DNA from: Mesorhizobium sp. M4B.F.Ca.ET.058.02.1.1
GTDB lineage: Bacteria > Pseudomonadota > Alphaproteobacteria > Rhizobiales > Rhizobiaceae
Reading direction: 5' to 3'
Assembly: GCF_003952505.1 (NCBI RefSeq)
Contig: NZ_CP034450.1
Coordinates: 1,550,001 to 1,614,000, forward strand
Length of the DNA stretch: 64,000 nucleotides
The position numbers and the translations under genes are program-made. The notes below the pieces were generated by a model that ran no database searches, was not told the DNA's origin, and worked only from the letters and a program-made list of their open reading frames with translations. Shown here one piece after another: positions 7,830 to 15,856 of this stretch; within the stretch, counting starts at the first letter, position 1, and each line of letters starts with the position of its first letter.

Positions 7830-8082
7830 CGCTCAGTGTGTCCAGAGTGTTGGTGTGGGCATCAGAATCCTTCGGGCCGGGCAGCACCGACAGCACGATC
7901 TTCAGATACTGGTCGGGCTTTTCCGCCCTGACCTTGGCGATGACGCCGGCGCCATGGTCACGGAAATCCTGGCGCAGCGCGGCGGCGAAATCATCGCCGA
8001 TGGTCTTTTTCGCCCGCTTCGGGCGGACGGGAACGCCTGCCGGTTTCCGCGCCCGGCGCGAACGCGACGGCGCGTCAGCCAT
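7720..8082 (-). CDS. Phage hypothetical protein, possible small terminase
   Basis: A 120-residue basic protein, starting 'MADAPSRSRRARKPAGVPVR' and carrying an Arg/Lys-rich N-terminus. A helical core follows ('DDFAAALRQDFRDHGAGVIA', 'YLKIVLSVLP'), then an acidic end ('SDEEIRARIRALEAIV'). Its position just before the large terminase, size and charge fit a small terminase or DNA-binding partner, but no helix-turn-helix is obvious. It overlaps the upstream gene by 8 bases. Confidence 0.6.
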   Translation of the reverse strand: MADAPSRSRRARKPAGVPVRPKRAKKTIGDDFAAALRQDFRDHGAGVIAKVRAEKPDQYLKIVLSVLPGPKDSDAHTNTLDTLSDEEIRARIRALEAIVRPFLGDGVSGAADGAGAPAPR

Positions 8083-8533
8083 GGGACGCCGCCGGCTCGC
8101 TGCTGCCGGGCACGGCGGCGGGAACGACCGCCGACTTCGACGGCCTGGACCGCGCGACGGCGGGCTTCCGGCGCTTGCCGGTTTTGGCGCGCCTTGGCTT
8201 GGTCGGCTTGCGCGCCGGCTTGGGCGCCGCGCTCTCGGCCGATGCCGCCGTGCCGGCCGGCGCGGCTTCGATCTGGACGGCGGCTGGCTCGGCCTTGCCC
8301 GGCCTCGCCGTGCTGGCAATGCCGATCATCCGGCCGCCCTCAGCGCCGTTTGGAAAGCCGAAGCCGCCGACCGCATCGACCGGCCCGCCGCGCACCATGC
8401 CGATCAGCACGCCGGGCGCGACCTCCTCGACACGGCCGGAGCGCAGCGGCTTGGCGGTGCCTTCGAAGACGCCGATGGCGCTTACGACGTCGTGTCCGTC
8501 GTCAGCGGTGATGATGGTGGCATAGCGGGGCAT
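8075..8533 (-). CDS. Phage-associated hypothetical protein with basic tail
   Basis: A 152-residue protein. The first ~75 residues form a beta-rich unit with glycine turns (MPRYATIITADDGHDVVSA ... GFGFPNGAEGG). The rest is an Ala/Pro/Lys/Arg-rich low-complexity tail (KPARKPTKPRRAKTGKRRK). It is the first gene of the surviving minus-strand prophage block and overlaps its downstream neighbour by 8 bases. The function is unknown. Confidence 0.55.
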   Translation of the reverse strand: MPRYATIITADDGHDVVSAIGVFEGTAKPLRSGRVEEVAPGVLIGMVRGGPVDAVGGFGFPNGAEGGRMIGIASTARPGKAEPAAVQIEAAPAGTAASAESAAPKPARKPTKPRRAKTGKRRKPAVARSRPSKSAVVPAAVPGSSEPAASHG

Positions 8534-8793
8534 GGGCGGGCTCACGGGTGATCTGGGATGGGCTCGAGAAGCGGCCTACCGGGAACGCGGCGTTGCTTCG
8601 CGCCCCTCTCTGGCCTGCCGGCGTCGAGAAGTGATCGAGGAGGCGCTGCGCTCGAAGGCATCCAGAAAAACAAGACCCGCCCTCGGCGGGCGGGTCGGCG
8701 GCGCAAATCAGCACCATGGACAAAACAGTAGCATAGCTGCCGTCACCCGGCAAGGAAAATTTTCCTAGAAGGCTTGCTCGCCGCATCCCACTG
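8534..8793. other. Prophage boundary region
   Basis: No gene is supported. The stretch carries a minus-strand terminator hairpin (8674-8696) followed by AT-rich sequence (ggaaaattttcc near 8753-8764). It marks the change from minus-strand phage genes to plus-strand chromosomal genes. No tRNA or obvious att repeat is visible. Confidence 0.35.
8674..8696 (-). terminator. Rho-independent terminator, minus strand
   Basis: A perfect 9-bp stem gacccgccc / gggcgggtc with loop tcggc. On the minus strand it is followed by TTGTTTTT. There is no intact minus-strand gene just upstream of it, so it may be a relic of a deleted phage gene or may end a short RNA. Confidence 0.6.
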
Positions 8794-8818
8794 GGAACTA
8801 TGGCCTGTCGGGATCGTT
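8794..8818 (+). promoter_or_regulatory. EcfG-type stress promoter
   Basis: GGAAC (8794-8798), then 16 bases, then CGTT (8815-8818). This matches the alphaproteobacterial general stress sigma factor consensus (GGAAC, 18-19 bases, TT). It is 26 bases from the next start codon. Confidence 0.7.
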
Positions 8819-8843
8819 GGCGTACATCGAAGAGGAGAAAACC

Positions 8844-9350
8844 ATGGCCGAGAACGAGAGCAGCCAGGGCAACAGCTCAGCCCAGCCGAGCAACGGCAAT
8901 GCAAAAAGCCAGAGCAACCCGGCGCGCAGTCGTGCCGCGGCACGCAGCAGCACGACACGCAGCAGCTCTTCAAGCGCTTCCGAAGCGGCGCTGAAGAAGC
9001 AGATCGCGGAGCTGCGGCGCGAGGTCAGCAGGCTCAACCGCGCGTTGGCCGAACAGGCGGAGGACGTCGTCGAGACGGGGCATGGCTGGTACGATAGTGC
9101 CGCCGACCGAGCCTCCGGCTGGTACGACAGTGCAGCCGAGGGGGCATCTCGCGCCGCGCAGCAGCTTCGCAGCCAGGCACAGACTGTGCGCGGCCAGGCG
9201 CAGAGCGTGTCGGAAACGGTCCGGCAGAACCCCGGCACGATCTCGACGGCACTGACGCTGGGCGGGCTTATCGGCGTGCTGATCGGCCTGGCAATCGCCA
9301 GGAGCGTCGAGCCGCAGCCCGACTGGTTCCACCGCCACTGGAAAAGCTGA
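8844..9350 (+). CDS. DUF883/ElaB-like membrane-anchored protein
   Basis: A 168-residue protein. It has a Ser/Asn-rich low-complexity N-terminus (residues 1-45), a coiled coil ('ALKKQIAELRREVSRLNRAL'), two near-repeats of 'GWYDSAA', and a C-terminal membrane segment (ISTALTLGGLIGVLIGLAIA) ending in a short charged tail. This matches the ElaB/YqjD/DUF883 layout, tail-anchored proteins linked to stress and stationary phase. The ATG follows GAGGAG, and an EcfG promoter lies directly upstream. Confidence 0.7.
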   Translation: MAENESSQGNSSAQPSNGNAKSQSNPARSRAAARSSTTRSSSSSASEAALKKQIAELRREVSRLNRALAEQAEDVVETGHGWYDSAADRASGWYDSAAEGASRAAQQLRSQAQTVRGQAQSVSETVRQNPGTISTALTLGGLIGVLIGLAIARSVEPQPDWFHRHWKS

Positions 9351-9383
9351 CAGCTTCTGCCGGCAGAAGGACGCATGACAGGA

Positions 9384-9408
9384 AGCCCGGGCGGCCGCCC
9401 GGGCTTTT
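9384..9408 (+). terminator. Rho-independent terminator
   Basis: The 22-bp perfect palindrome agcccgggcgg/ccgcccgggct is followed by TTTT. It lies 33 bases after the DUF883-like gene stop and clearly ends that transcript. Confidence 0.8.
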
Positions 9409-9472
9409 CGCACGGGCTGGTCATTAACCAGACCTTATGGGATCATTCCGTTGGGGAATCGCGGAGAGCGGC

Positions 9473-9742
9473 ATGGACAAACCTGCCATGGCATCCGTCT
9501 TTCGGATGCGGCATTTGCCAGCAACCATTTCAGGCGTTCGCAGCCTTGGCAGGGGTCAGGCGGATCCGATCTTCCACTCCAGGCCACTCGGCGAAGCGAT
9601 CCGCTTCATTGTCCAGACCGATGGCCAATACGACCTCAGCGCCGTCTCCATCTTCTACGGCGACCGCTCGACGCCACCGCTAGGCGGCCGCGAGGTCAAG
9701 GCGCTCTGGCAGGAGTACGGCCAACGCTGGATGGAGCTGTAG
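9473..9742 (+). CDS. Small hypothetical protein
   Basis: An 89-residue protein of mixed alpha/beta type with 'QTDGQYDLSAVSIFYGDRST' in the middle and a C-terminal amphipathic helix ('VKALWQEYGQRWMEL'). ATG 9473 is preceded by GGAG at good spacing; an ATG at 9437 is also open. I recognise it only as a conserved-looking rhizobial hypothetical. It lies 33 bases before the next gene and may be co-transcribed with it. Confidence 0.5.
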   Translation: MDKPAMASVFRMRHLPATISGVRSLGRGQADPIFHSRPLGEAIRFIVQTDGQYDLSAVSIFYGDRSTPPLGGREVKALWQEYGQRWMEL

Positions 9743-9775
9743 GCGCGATAAATCTTTGCGTCCATGCACAGGCAA

Positions 9776-10513
9776 ATGACAGAACCGCCGGAGCTCCAGC
9801 GCCTGATCGACGACTGCTACGATGCGTTTGCGCCCTGCCCGCCGCCGCGTGTGCTGCGCGCCTCGCCGCTGCGCGATCCGGTGGCGATCCTGAAGACGCT
9901 CACCTCGGCGCCGTTGCGCGAGTTGACCGGCGAGCAGATCGGGCCCTATGCCGGCTGGGCGATCACCACGGTTGGCGACGTTGCCGACTATAAGCACTTC
10001 CTGCCGCGGATACTCGAGTTGGCTGTCTTCGACCAGCGATGGCACGGCCTCGATCCGCCGATCATCGCCAGCAAATTGAGCCGTGGCGGGTGGCGGACGT
10101 GGCCGCGGGACGAACGAGCGGCGGTGCAGGCGCTTTTTGCTGGTGCCTGGCGTCATGGTTTTGAGCAGCATCCCGACGATGGCGACCCGACGGGTTGGCT
10201 GTGTGGAATCGCAATCGCCGGCGGCGACCTCGACGCGGCGCTGGAAGCATGGCTTTCCTCGACCTCGGCCAATGCCGCGCTGCACTTGGCGGAGTTCTTT
10301 GGGAGCGATGCCGAGCGGCTCATCAAGGAAAAGGCCAATCGGAATTTCTGGAACGACGCCGGCGACGACACGATCGAAAAGATGCGGCGCTGGCTGCTCA
10401 GCGAGCCGGTTCTGGACCGGCTGTTGTCGGCGAGCGTCAGGCCCGAAGAGCAATGGCGTATCGACTCGGCGCTGCTTATCCTCGACGCTGTCACGCAGGA
10501 ACGGCACGGCTAG
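9776..10513 (+). CDS. Hypothetical protein, about 245 residues
   Basis: A soluble helical protein. The N-terminal part contains 'RVLRASPLRDPVAILKTLTS' and 'FLPRILELAVFDQRWHG'; the C-terminal part is Glu/Arg-rich helices ending 'DSALLILDAVTQERHG'. Coding statistics look normal and no membrane segment or catalytic motif is recognised. Alternative ATG at 9764. The function is unknown. Confidence 0.6.
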   Translation: MTEPPELQRLIDDCYDAFAPCPPPRVLRASPLRDPVAILKTLTSAPLRELTGEQIGPYAGWAITTVGDVADYKHFLPRILELAVFDQRWHGLDPPIIASKLSRGGWRTWPRDERAAVQALFAGAWRHGFEQHPDDGDPTGWLCGIAIAGGDLDAALEAWLSSTSANAALHLAEFFGSDAERLIKEKANRNFWNDAGDDTIEKMRRWLLSEPVLDRLLSASVRPEEQWRIDSALLILDAVTQERHG

Positions 10514-10609
10514 CGACTCCGGACCGATCAGGCGACGGCAGCAAGCATCATGCCGGATCGGAAACGCCGTTCGTGCGTTTTTGAGGCGAGGTCAATGGGA
10601 GGAACCGCC

Positions 10610-10915
10610 ATGAACGTCGCCAATCTGCAGCTCGAGGGCCTGTTGATGGCCGTCGCGTCGATCAACCAGGTGCTGGTGCGCAAGGGTGTGCTGACGGTCG
10701 AGGAGATCGACATTGCGCTGCGCCGGGCCGAGGCCTGCGAGACGGGTGAGGATCGCTCCGAAGGCATGTCGGCATCGAGCCGCGATGCCGTCAACTTCCC
10801 GATCCGGCTGCTGGAACTCGCCAACCGGTGCCAGCCGGAGGCGGACATGCCGTCCTTCTCGAAGCTCGCCCGCATGGTCGGCCAGATGAAGGAACCTTAC
10901 AACGACCAGATGTGA
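10610..10915 (+). CDS. Small hypothetical protein
   Basis: A 101-residue helical protein beginning MNVANLQLEGLLMAVASINQ and ending 'ARMVGQMKEPYNDQM'. ATG 10610 follows a clear GGAGG (gggaggaaccgcc). The central segment 'LTVEEIDIALRRAEACE' is helical and acidic. No known domain is recognised, and it is not clearly in an operon. A REP-like palindrome follows 43 bases downstream. Confidence 0.6.
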   Translation: MNVANLQLEGLLMAVASINQVLVRKGVLTVEEIDIALRRAEACETGEDRSEGMSASSRDAVNFPIRLLELANRCQPEADMPSFSKLARMVGQMKEPYNDQM

Positions 10916-10957
10916 GGGGGTGCATCTCGGGGCCGCCGATTGTCGATGCCGGCGCCG

Positions 10958-11007
10958 CCCCTCATCCGCCCTTCGGGCACCTTCTCCCCGTTGAACGGGG
11001 AGAAGGA
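10958..11007. repeat. REP-like element
   Basis: Contains cccctcatccgcccttcgggcaccttctccccgttgaacggggagaagg. The hairpin ccttctccccgttgaacggggagaagg is strong. It is the same family as the elements near 5.6, 11.5 and 28.9 kb, and lies between convergent genes. Confidence 0.7.
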
Positions 11008-11013
11008 ATGAGG

Positions 11014-11436
11014 TCACGCCCTGCCCGGCCAACCCTGGCGCAGCGAAAGCACGCTGCCCGGGCCGTGCACGGCGGCGAAGAGCAGGCCGGCGGCAAACGG
11101 GAAATGCGACATGAAGGCGCCGAACTCGGCCTGGTTGCCGGCCCAGTGCGAAGGGCCGTGGAAGGCAAAGCCGAGGAAGGTGACATAGACCGCGCCGATC
11201 AGCGCCGCCGGGGTCAGCAAGGCGCCGGTCAGGAAGGCAATCACCAGCAGCGTTTCGAGGATCGCCGCGCACCATGCCAGGAACAGCGGGAACGGGAAGC
11301 CGGCGGCGGCGATGTAGCCGGCGGTGGCGCCGATATCCATGAGTTTGAAGGCCACCCCCATCGCGAACATGGCGGCGAAGATCAGCCGGGCGATGAGGAT
11401 GACTGCGGTCTGCCAGGTCGATTGGGTGCTTTCCAT
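11014..11436 (-). CDS. DoxX-family membrane protein
   Basis: A 140-residue inner-membrane protein with four predicted hydrophobic helices: ILIARLIFAAMFAMGVAF, AGFPFPLFLAWCAAILETLL, GALLTPAALIGAVYVTFLGF and FPFAAGLLFAAVHGP. 'ARLIFAAMFAMGVAFKLMD' is the typical DoxX N-terminal motif. DoxX/DoxD relatives take part in redox balance and some are quinone-linked, but most lack an assigned reaction. ATG 11436 follows GGAGAG. It stands alone between REP-like elements. Confidence 0.8.
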   Translation of the reverse strand: MESTQSTWQTAVILIARLIFAAMFAMGVAFKLMDIGATAGYIAAAGFPFPLFLAWCAAILETLLVIAFLTGALLTPAALIGAVYVTFLGFAFHGPSHWAGNQAEFGAFMSHFPFAAGLLFAAVHGPGSVLSLRQGWPGRA

Positions 11437-11540
11437 GATGTCTCTCCGGGTGTTGCTGCGTTCGGCCCTAGGACGGGCGAGGCGCGGGAGTTCCGACATG
11501 GGGGTGCAAATAGTTTTGGCTGGCGGGGTGGCAAGCCTGG

Positions 11541-11735
11541 CTCCCCCTTCTCCCCTTGTGGGAGAAGGGGGATCGGCGCGCAGCGCCGAGACGGATGAGG
11601 GGTGCCGGAAGAAGCTCGGCGCGGAAAATCAAATGATTTTAAATGTTTATATCTGAAAGGTAGCATTCCGGCCAACACCCCTCATCCGTCCGAGCTTCGC
11701 TCGGACACCTTCTCCCACAAGGGGAGAAGGGGGAG
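11541..11735. repeat. Paired inverted REP-like element (BIME-like)
   Basis: The 28-bp arm at 11541-11568 (ctcccccttctccccttgtg...) has a perfect inverted copy at 11708-11735. Each arm is itself palindromic and is flanked inside by gatgaggggtg / cacccctcatc. The ~140-bp centre is AT-rich (aaatgattttaaatgtttat). It lies between the doxX-like gene and kynA and may be a small non-autonomous mobile element. Confidence 0.8.
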
Positions 11736-11741
11736 CCAAGC

Positions 11742-12497
11742 TCACCCCGCCTTCGCGTGCGGGCAATGGCTGATCGACTCCCTGACGGTGCCATATTCAG
11801 CGCCCCAGCGGTCGGTCATGTCGCAGCGTATGTCCCATAGCTCGGGGAAGAAACGGTGGCGGGCGCCGCCTTCCAGCATCTCCACCGGGCGACCCTTCAG
11901 CGATCTGGAGCCGAGCCCGATCGAGCGGTGGATAAGATAGAGGTGGTTGGCGCGGAACTTCTGGAACAGCTCGTCGAACTCGATCAGCGCCTCGGCGACG
12001 ACGTAGGCGTCGCCATGGTCGTAGCGCGCGTCATAGACATCCGCGACGGTCAGCCCGCGGCCATCGAGGTATGAGGCCTTGAAGGCCCGCCAGAGGTCCG
12101 GCGGCATGCGCAAGAGCAGCTTGAAGCCTGGCGATTCCTGGCCACTGCCATTGCCGAGCTGCAGGCGGATCTGCTGATACTCCTTGGGCGACATGGTTTC
12201 GAGCACGTCGAGCTGTGCCGTCATCAGCCGCATCAGCCGGTGCACCCGGCCCATCAGCGTGACGATCCGGTGGGTATCCTCTCTCACCAGGTAATCGAGG
12301 ACGTCGGCCAGCGTGTAGGCGATGAGCTTCATCCACAGCTCCTCGACCTGGTGCACGATCTGGAACTGCAGTTCGTCGGCATTGACCATATCGGCCAGCG
12401 GCTTCTGGCATTGGAGAAGCTTGTCGCATTGCAGATAGACACCGTAGTCGCGCATCTCGGGCGCCTCGATGCGGGCGTGGTATTCGGACTTCAGCAT
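11742..12497 (-). CDS. kynA: Tryptophan 2,3-dioxygenase
   Basis: TDO is a cytoplasmic haem dioxygenase that opens the tryptophan ring to N-formylkynurenine, the first step of the kynurenine route. The 251-residue chain shows family motifs: 'DELQFQIVHQVEELWMKL' (distal-pocket helix with the conserved His), 'LQLGNGSGQESPGFKLLL' and 'HLYLIHRSIGLGSRSLKG' with the proximal His. Length is slightly short but normal for bacteria. ATG 12497 follows GGGAGAAG. A divergent Lrp-type regulator starts 155 bases away. Confidence 0.93.
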   Translation of the reverse strand: MLKSEYHARIEAPEMRDYGVYLQCDKLLQCQKPLADMVNADELQFQIVHQVEELWMKLIAYTLADVLDYLVREDTHRIVTLMGRVHRLMRLMTAQLDVLETMSPKEYQQIRLQLGNGSGQESPGFKLLLRMPPDLWRAFKASYLDGRGLTVADVYDARYDHGDAYVVAEALIEFDELFQKFRANHLYLIHRSIGLGSRSLKGRPVEMLEGGARHRFFPELWDIRCDMTDRWGAEYGTVRESISHCPHAKAG

Positions 12498-12570
12498 GTT
12501 CTTCTCCCTTGCCCGGGCCGCGATGCGGGCCATTCGTTGGATACTGAGACCAGGATAGGGCTTTTCGCTT

Positions 12571-12581
12571 GAACATTGTTC
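12571..12581. promoter_or_regulatory. Palindromic candidate operator between kynA and its Lrp-type regulator
   Basis: GAACATTGTTC is a perfect dyad around its centre and sits in an AT-richer stretch between the two divergent genes. Lrp/AsnC proteins bind such short AT-centred palindromes. Assignment is by position only. Confidence 0.35.
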
Positions 12582-12652
12582 CTTTTTGTTATCCAAATGG
12601 CGCGATTTGAAGGACGACTGTCCTATTTAGAGCGAAATCTGGAGAACGATTG

Positions 12653-13663
12653 ATGCTGGATGCCCTCGACCGCAAGATCGTCGCCGCACTCGAGCGCGAC
12701 GCGCGCATCTCCTTTGGCGAACTGGCCGAGGAGGTCGGCCTCAGCAAGACGCCTTGCTGGAAGCGGGTAAAGGCGCTGGAGGAAGCGGGCGTCATCCGCG
12801 GCTATTCCACCCGCATCGATCCGGCCAGGATCGGCTTCGACATCGAGGCCTTCATCCAGGTGTCGATTGACTTCGAGGTGTCGGACGCCTTCGAGGCGGC
12901 GGTGCAGAGACATCCGCTGATCCGGCGCTGCTACGCCACCACCGGCGAGGCCGACTACCTCCTGCAGATCGTGACGGTTGACATGATGGCGCTCGACCGG
13001 ATGCTGCGCGAGGAGCTGAGCCGCCTACCCGGCGTGCGGCGCACCATAACCTCGATGGCGATGCGTGAGATCAAGGGGATATTTCCTTCGCCAACGCGGC
13101 GGCGCATACGCTGCGCCTCATCGCATAACGAGGTCCCGCCCCAGCCGCTTCGGCGGCTCGGCCCGCAGCACCACATTCGTCGTCACCGCGCCGTAGCGGC
13201 CGATGCCGTCGACGATTGCCTCGAGATCGGGCGGCGACGGGACGACGACCTTGACCAGGAAACAGTCCTCGCCGGTCACCCGCAGCACCTCGATCACCTC
13301 AGGCATCTGCGCGAATTTCTTCAGGCAGGACTGGATGTGCTCATGCGTGGTGCGCAGGCGGATGACGGCCATGGTGCCGAGCCCAAGCGCCGCGGGCTCG
13401 ATCACCGCCCGGTAGCCGGCGACGATGCCGCGCTCCTCCAGCCGTTTCACCCGCTCGGAGGTGGCGGGCTGGGACAGGCCGACGCGGCGGCCAAGCTCGG
13501 AAATGCCGATGCGGCCGTCCTCCTGCAGGATCTCCACGATCGCCATGTCGGTGGGGTCGAGCCTCGGTCTTGCCTCGCCGTTTGCCATGCTTGCCTTCAA
13601 TCCATCGGAATTCTTGCCTGCTTTCCGATGATCTCTCATTCCCTCGGCCAGAGGAAGGCCTAG
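12653..13663 (+). CDS. Lrp/AsnC-family regulator, KynR-like, with abnormal C-terminal extension
   Basis: Residues 1-50 form the winged helix ('DALDRKIVAALERDARISFG', 'GLSKTPCWKRVKALEEAGVI') and 65-145 the ligand-binding RAM domain ('YATTGEADYLLQIVTVDMMA'). A normal family member ends near residue 150, at 'MAMREIKGIFPSP'. Here the frame stays open for about 185 more residues, entirely antisense to the next gene, giving an Arg/Asp-rich tail of 336 residues in total. A TAA lies one frame away at about 13125, so a single indel probably removed the stop. Lrp-type KynR activates kyn genes in pseudomonads, and the divergent kynA makes the same role likely here. Confidence 0.75.
   Translation: MLDALDRKIVAALERDARISFGELAEEVGLSKTPCWKRVKALEEAGVIRGYSTRIDPARIGFDIEAFIQVSIDFEVSDAFEAAVQRHPLIRRCYATTGEADYLLQIVTVDMMALDRMLREELSRLPGVRRTITSMAMREIKGIFPSPTRRRIRCASSHNEVPPQPLRRLGPQHHIRRHRAVAADAVDDCLEIGRRRDDDLDQETVLAGHPQHLDHLRHLREFLQAGLDVLMRGAQADDGHGAEPKRRGLDHRPVAGDDAALLQPFHPLGGGGLGQADAAAKLGNADAAVLLQDLHDRHVGGVEPRSCLAVCHACLQSIGILACFPMISHSLGQRKA
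13118..13588 (-). CDS. Lrp/AsnC-family transcriptional regulator
   Basis: About 156 residues: winged helix ('DPTDMAIVEILQEDGRIGIS', 'GLSQPATSERVKRLEERGIV') and RAM ligand domain ('VLRVTGEDCFLVKVVVPSPP'). I prefer ATG 13588; an ATG at 13639 adds 17 residues. It is divergent from the small serine hydrolase at 13699, which may be its target, and is fully overlapped on the other strand by the extended frame of the neighbouring regulator. The effector, presumably an amino acid, is unknown. Confidence 0.88.
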   Translation of the reverse strand: MANGEARPRLDPTDMAIVEILQEDGRIGISELGRRVGLSQPATSERVKRLEERGIVAGYRAVIEPAALGLGTMAVIRLRTTHEHIQSCLKKFAQMPEVIEVLRVTGEDCFLVKVVVPSPPDLEAIVDGIGRYGAVTTNVVLRAEPPKRLGRDLVMR

Positions 13664-13698
13664 AATTGCCGGTATTGCATCGGCAGGAAAGGCGGTCC

Positions 13699-14253
13699 AT
13701 GAGCGAATTCATCATCGTGCCCGGCATTGGCGGCTCGGGCGAAGCACACTGGCAGACGCGCTGGCAGCGGGCGAACCCAGCGATGCGCCGCTTCAGCCCG
13801 GCGAGTTGGGAGCAGCCGGACCTCGACGACTGGATCGGCGCCCTCGACGCTGCGGTGGCGGCGGCGAATGCCCCGCCCGTCCTGATTGCCCACAGCCTCG
13901 GCTGCCTGCTCGTCGCGCATTGGCAGCAGGTCTCGCGGCGTGCGGTCGCCGGGGCTTTCCTGGTCGCGGTTCCCGACCCGGCAAGCGAGGCCTTTCCGGC
14001 CTCGGCACGAAGCTTCGCGGGCACGCCGGCAGGGCGGCTTCGCTTCCCCTCGCTCATCGTCGCCAGCAGCGACGATCCCTATGGCTCGCTGGAGTATGCC
14101 GGGACAAAGGCCGCGCAATGGGGAAGCGGCCTGCATGTTGCCGGCACACTCGGCCACATCAATGGCGACAGCGGACTTGGTGATTGGGCCGAGGGAATGG
14201 AACTGCTGGCGGCTTTCGCTAGCGAGGTGCAAAGGGAGACGGCAGGGGCCTAG
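13699..14253 (+). CDS. RBBP9/YdeN-like serine hydrolase
   Basis: A 184-residue alpha/beta hydrolase of the small RBBP9/YdeN family. The nucleophile elbow is 'IAHSLGC' (Ser about residue 72), the acid is probably in 'VASSDDPYGS' and the His in 'LGHING'. The N-terminal 'IIVPGIGGSGEAHWQTRWQ' gives the oxyanion-hole loop and the family's typical W-Q-x-x-W. The natural substrate is unknown. ATG 13699 follows AGGAAAGG. Confidence 0.85.
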   Translation: MSEFIIVPGIGGSGEAHWQTRWQRANPAMRRFSPASWEQPDLDDWIGALDAAVAAANAPPVLIAHSLGCLLVAHWQQVSRRAVAGAFLVAVPDPASEAFPASARSFAGTPAGRLRFPSLIVASSDDPYGSLEYAGTKAAQWGSGLHVAGTLGHINGDSGLGDWAEGMELLAAFASEVQRETAGA

Positions 14254-14368
14254 TTGGCGGAAGCCGACGAACGATGACCTGAGCAAGGCGGCGAAGCGCA
14301 CGGGGTGCTGAAGTCATCGCTACCGCCTCCGGGGCACCGGAGGATGGCCGCAGGCACTCACGAGCCAC

Positions 14369-15832
14369 TCACCTCCTGTCCCGCCAGGGCATGTCTTTCT
14401 GCCAGTCGCCCGCCATGATCGAGCCGTAAGGGTCGACGAAGTCGTCGATCGTTGCAAGGCGGTGCCGCTCGATCTGGCCGACCACCTGGCTCGCGCTCTT
14501 GTAGGCCGCCGGCAGTTCCGACAGGTCCGGCGTGCCGAGCCAGAAGCGGATGTCGAGCCCGTTCGTCTCGGCCTTCACCACATCGTCGAAGTCGCGGCTG
14601 CCGATCACCTCGCGCAGATAGCGCGTGCGGCTCATGTTGCGGCCGGCGCCGTGCGGTGAAAAGCCGAGCGCCGCCTTCTTGTCGGCATGGCCGGCGATCA
14701 GGATCGGCTCGCTCATGTTCATCGGGATCAGCGTGCGGCCGTCATCGTCCGGCGAAAAGCCGTCGAAGGACGGCGTCGCCCCCTTGGCGTGGTAGAAAAG
14801 CCCGTCGTCGCGACGGAAGACGAAATTGTGCTCGTTCCAGAAGCGGTCGGCGATCTGGTTGCCGAGCTTGGCCTGGATGCGGTCATGGATGCGGAAATGG
14901 TTCTGCTTGGTCCATTCGCGAATGACCTGCAACGCGTCCCAATAGGCCCGGCCGTCCGGCGTGTCGGCCTCGATCCAGGCGGCACCCGGCGGCGTCTTCG
15001 GCGAGACGATCGCGGTATGCCGGCGGGCAACCGCCATGCCGCGCTTGTAGAGCATGGCGCCCGGGCCGCGCGAGCCGTGATGGGTGACGATCGCCGGCTG
15101 TCCGGTCGAGCGCAGATGCCCGACATAGAGGAAGTGGTTGCCGTCGCCCTGCGTGCCGAGATTGCTGTCGCCGATCGCTGTCACGTCGGAGAGGAACCGG
15201 TTGGCCTTGAAGCGCGCCGAAAGCTCGGCGGGCATCGCCCGGCCGCGCTGGTCCTTGCGGCCGCCGGGACCGAAATGGGTGATCTCGAAGGCGGCGTCGA
15301 GGATTTTCTTCGGGTCGTCGTTGCGCTTGAAGACGGTGATGGCCATCGAGCAGCAGATGTCGGCCGAATGGAAGCCGGGATGGATGGCGTTCCTGGTCGC
15401 CACGACGCCGCCTACCGGAATGGTGCCGGCCGGACATGCGTCAGGCATGACGACACCTGACACTACGGTCGGCGTACGCAGAAGCGCGTCCATCGCTTCC
15501 ACGACCAGCCCAAGATTGTCTCGCTCGACATCATTTTCGGGTTCGAGGAAAACGCCGAACGGCAGCGCGTTGGTGCGCGGCATCATCTCGACCGGCATGA
15601 GCGTCTGGAGATGGGCGAATATCTCGTCCTGCGACCTGCCCTCGCCCTCCATGCGCTGGGCATCGGCGATCGCCCCGGGAAACCATTTCCCAGGCTTGAA
15701 ACCCCACTGGATGAGATCCTTGCCGGTAATCACGGCCGTTCCCCGTCGCCAAAAAGGCGCGGTGAATACCACATCGCGCCGGCGCGAACCAGCCGGCACA
15801 ATCGCCACCGCGCCGTAACGCGGCGATGCCAT
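14369..15832 (-). CDS. rtcB: RtcB-family RNA ligase
   Basis: RtcB joins 2',3'-cyclic phosphate (or 3'-phosphate) and 5'-hydroxyl RNA ends using GTP and manganese. The 487-residue chain retains the metal site ('HSADICCSM', matching DxxC of DIGCG), 'GDGNHFLYVG', 'HHGSRGPGAMLYKRGM' and the guanylylated-His motif 'SPHGAGRNMSR'. The first ~33 residues are not family-like; a GTG at 15733 (ahead of 'ITGKDLIQWGFKPGKWF') is a plausible true start. It follows a small zinc-knuckle gene on the same strand. No rtcA or rtcR is in view, so a housekeeping or stress RNA-repair role is open. Confidence 0.88.
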   Translation of the reverse strand: MASPRYGAVAIVPAGSRRRDVVFTAPFWRRGTAVITGKDLIQWGFKPGKWFPGAIADAQRMEGEGRSQDEIFAHLQTLMPVEMMPRTNALPFGVFLEPENDVERDNLGLVVEAMDALLRTPTVVSGVVMPDACPAGTIPVGGVVATRNAIHPGFHSADICCSMAITVFKRNDDPKKILDAAFEITHFGPGGRKDQRGRAMPAELSARFKANRFLSDVTAIGDSNLGTQGDGNHFLYVGHLRSTGQPAIVTHHGSRGPGAMLYKRGMAVARRHTAIVSPKTPPGAAWIEADTPDGRAYWDALQVIREWTKQNHFRIHDRIQAKLGNQIADRFWNEHNFVFRRDDGLFYHAKGATPSFDGFSPDDDGRTLIPMNMSEPILIAGHADKKAALGFSPHGAGRNMSRTRYLREVIGSRDFDDVVKAETNGLDIRFWLGTPDLSELPAAYKSASQVVGQIERHRLATIDDFVDPYGSIMAGDWQKDMPWRDRR

Positions 15833-15856
15833 GATCAGATGACGACGCCGACGCGA

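Noticed and set aside
3488-8533. Gene transfer agent cluster
   Set aside because: The terminase resembles the broad phage/GTA type, but no capsid, portal or tail genes are present and a GH108-type endolysin with lysis cassette fits a decayed prophage better.
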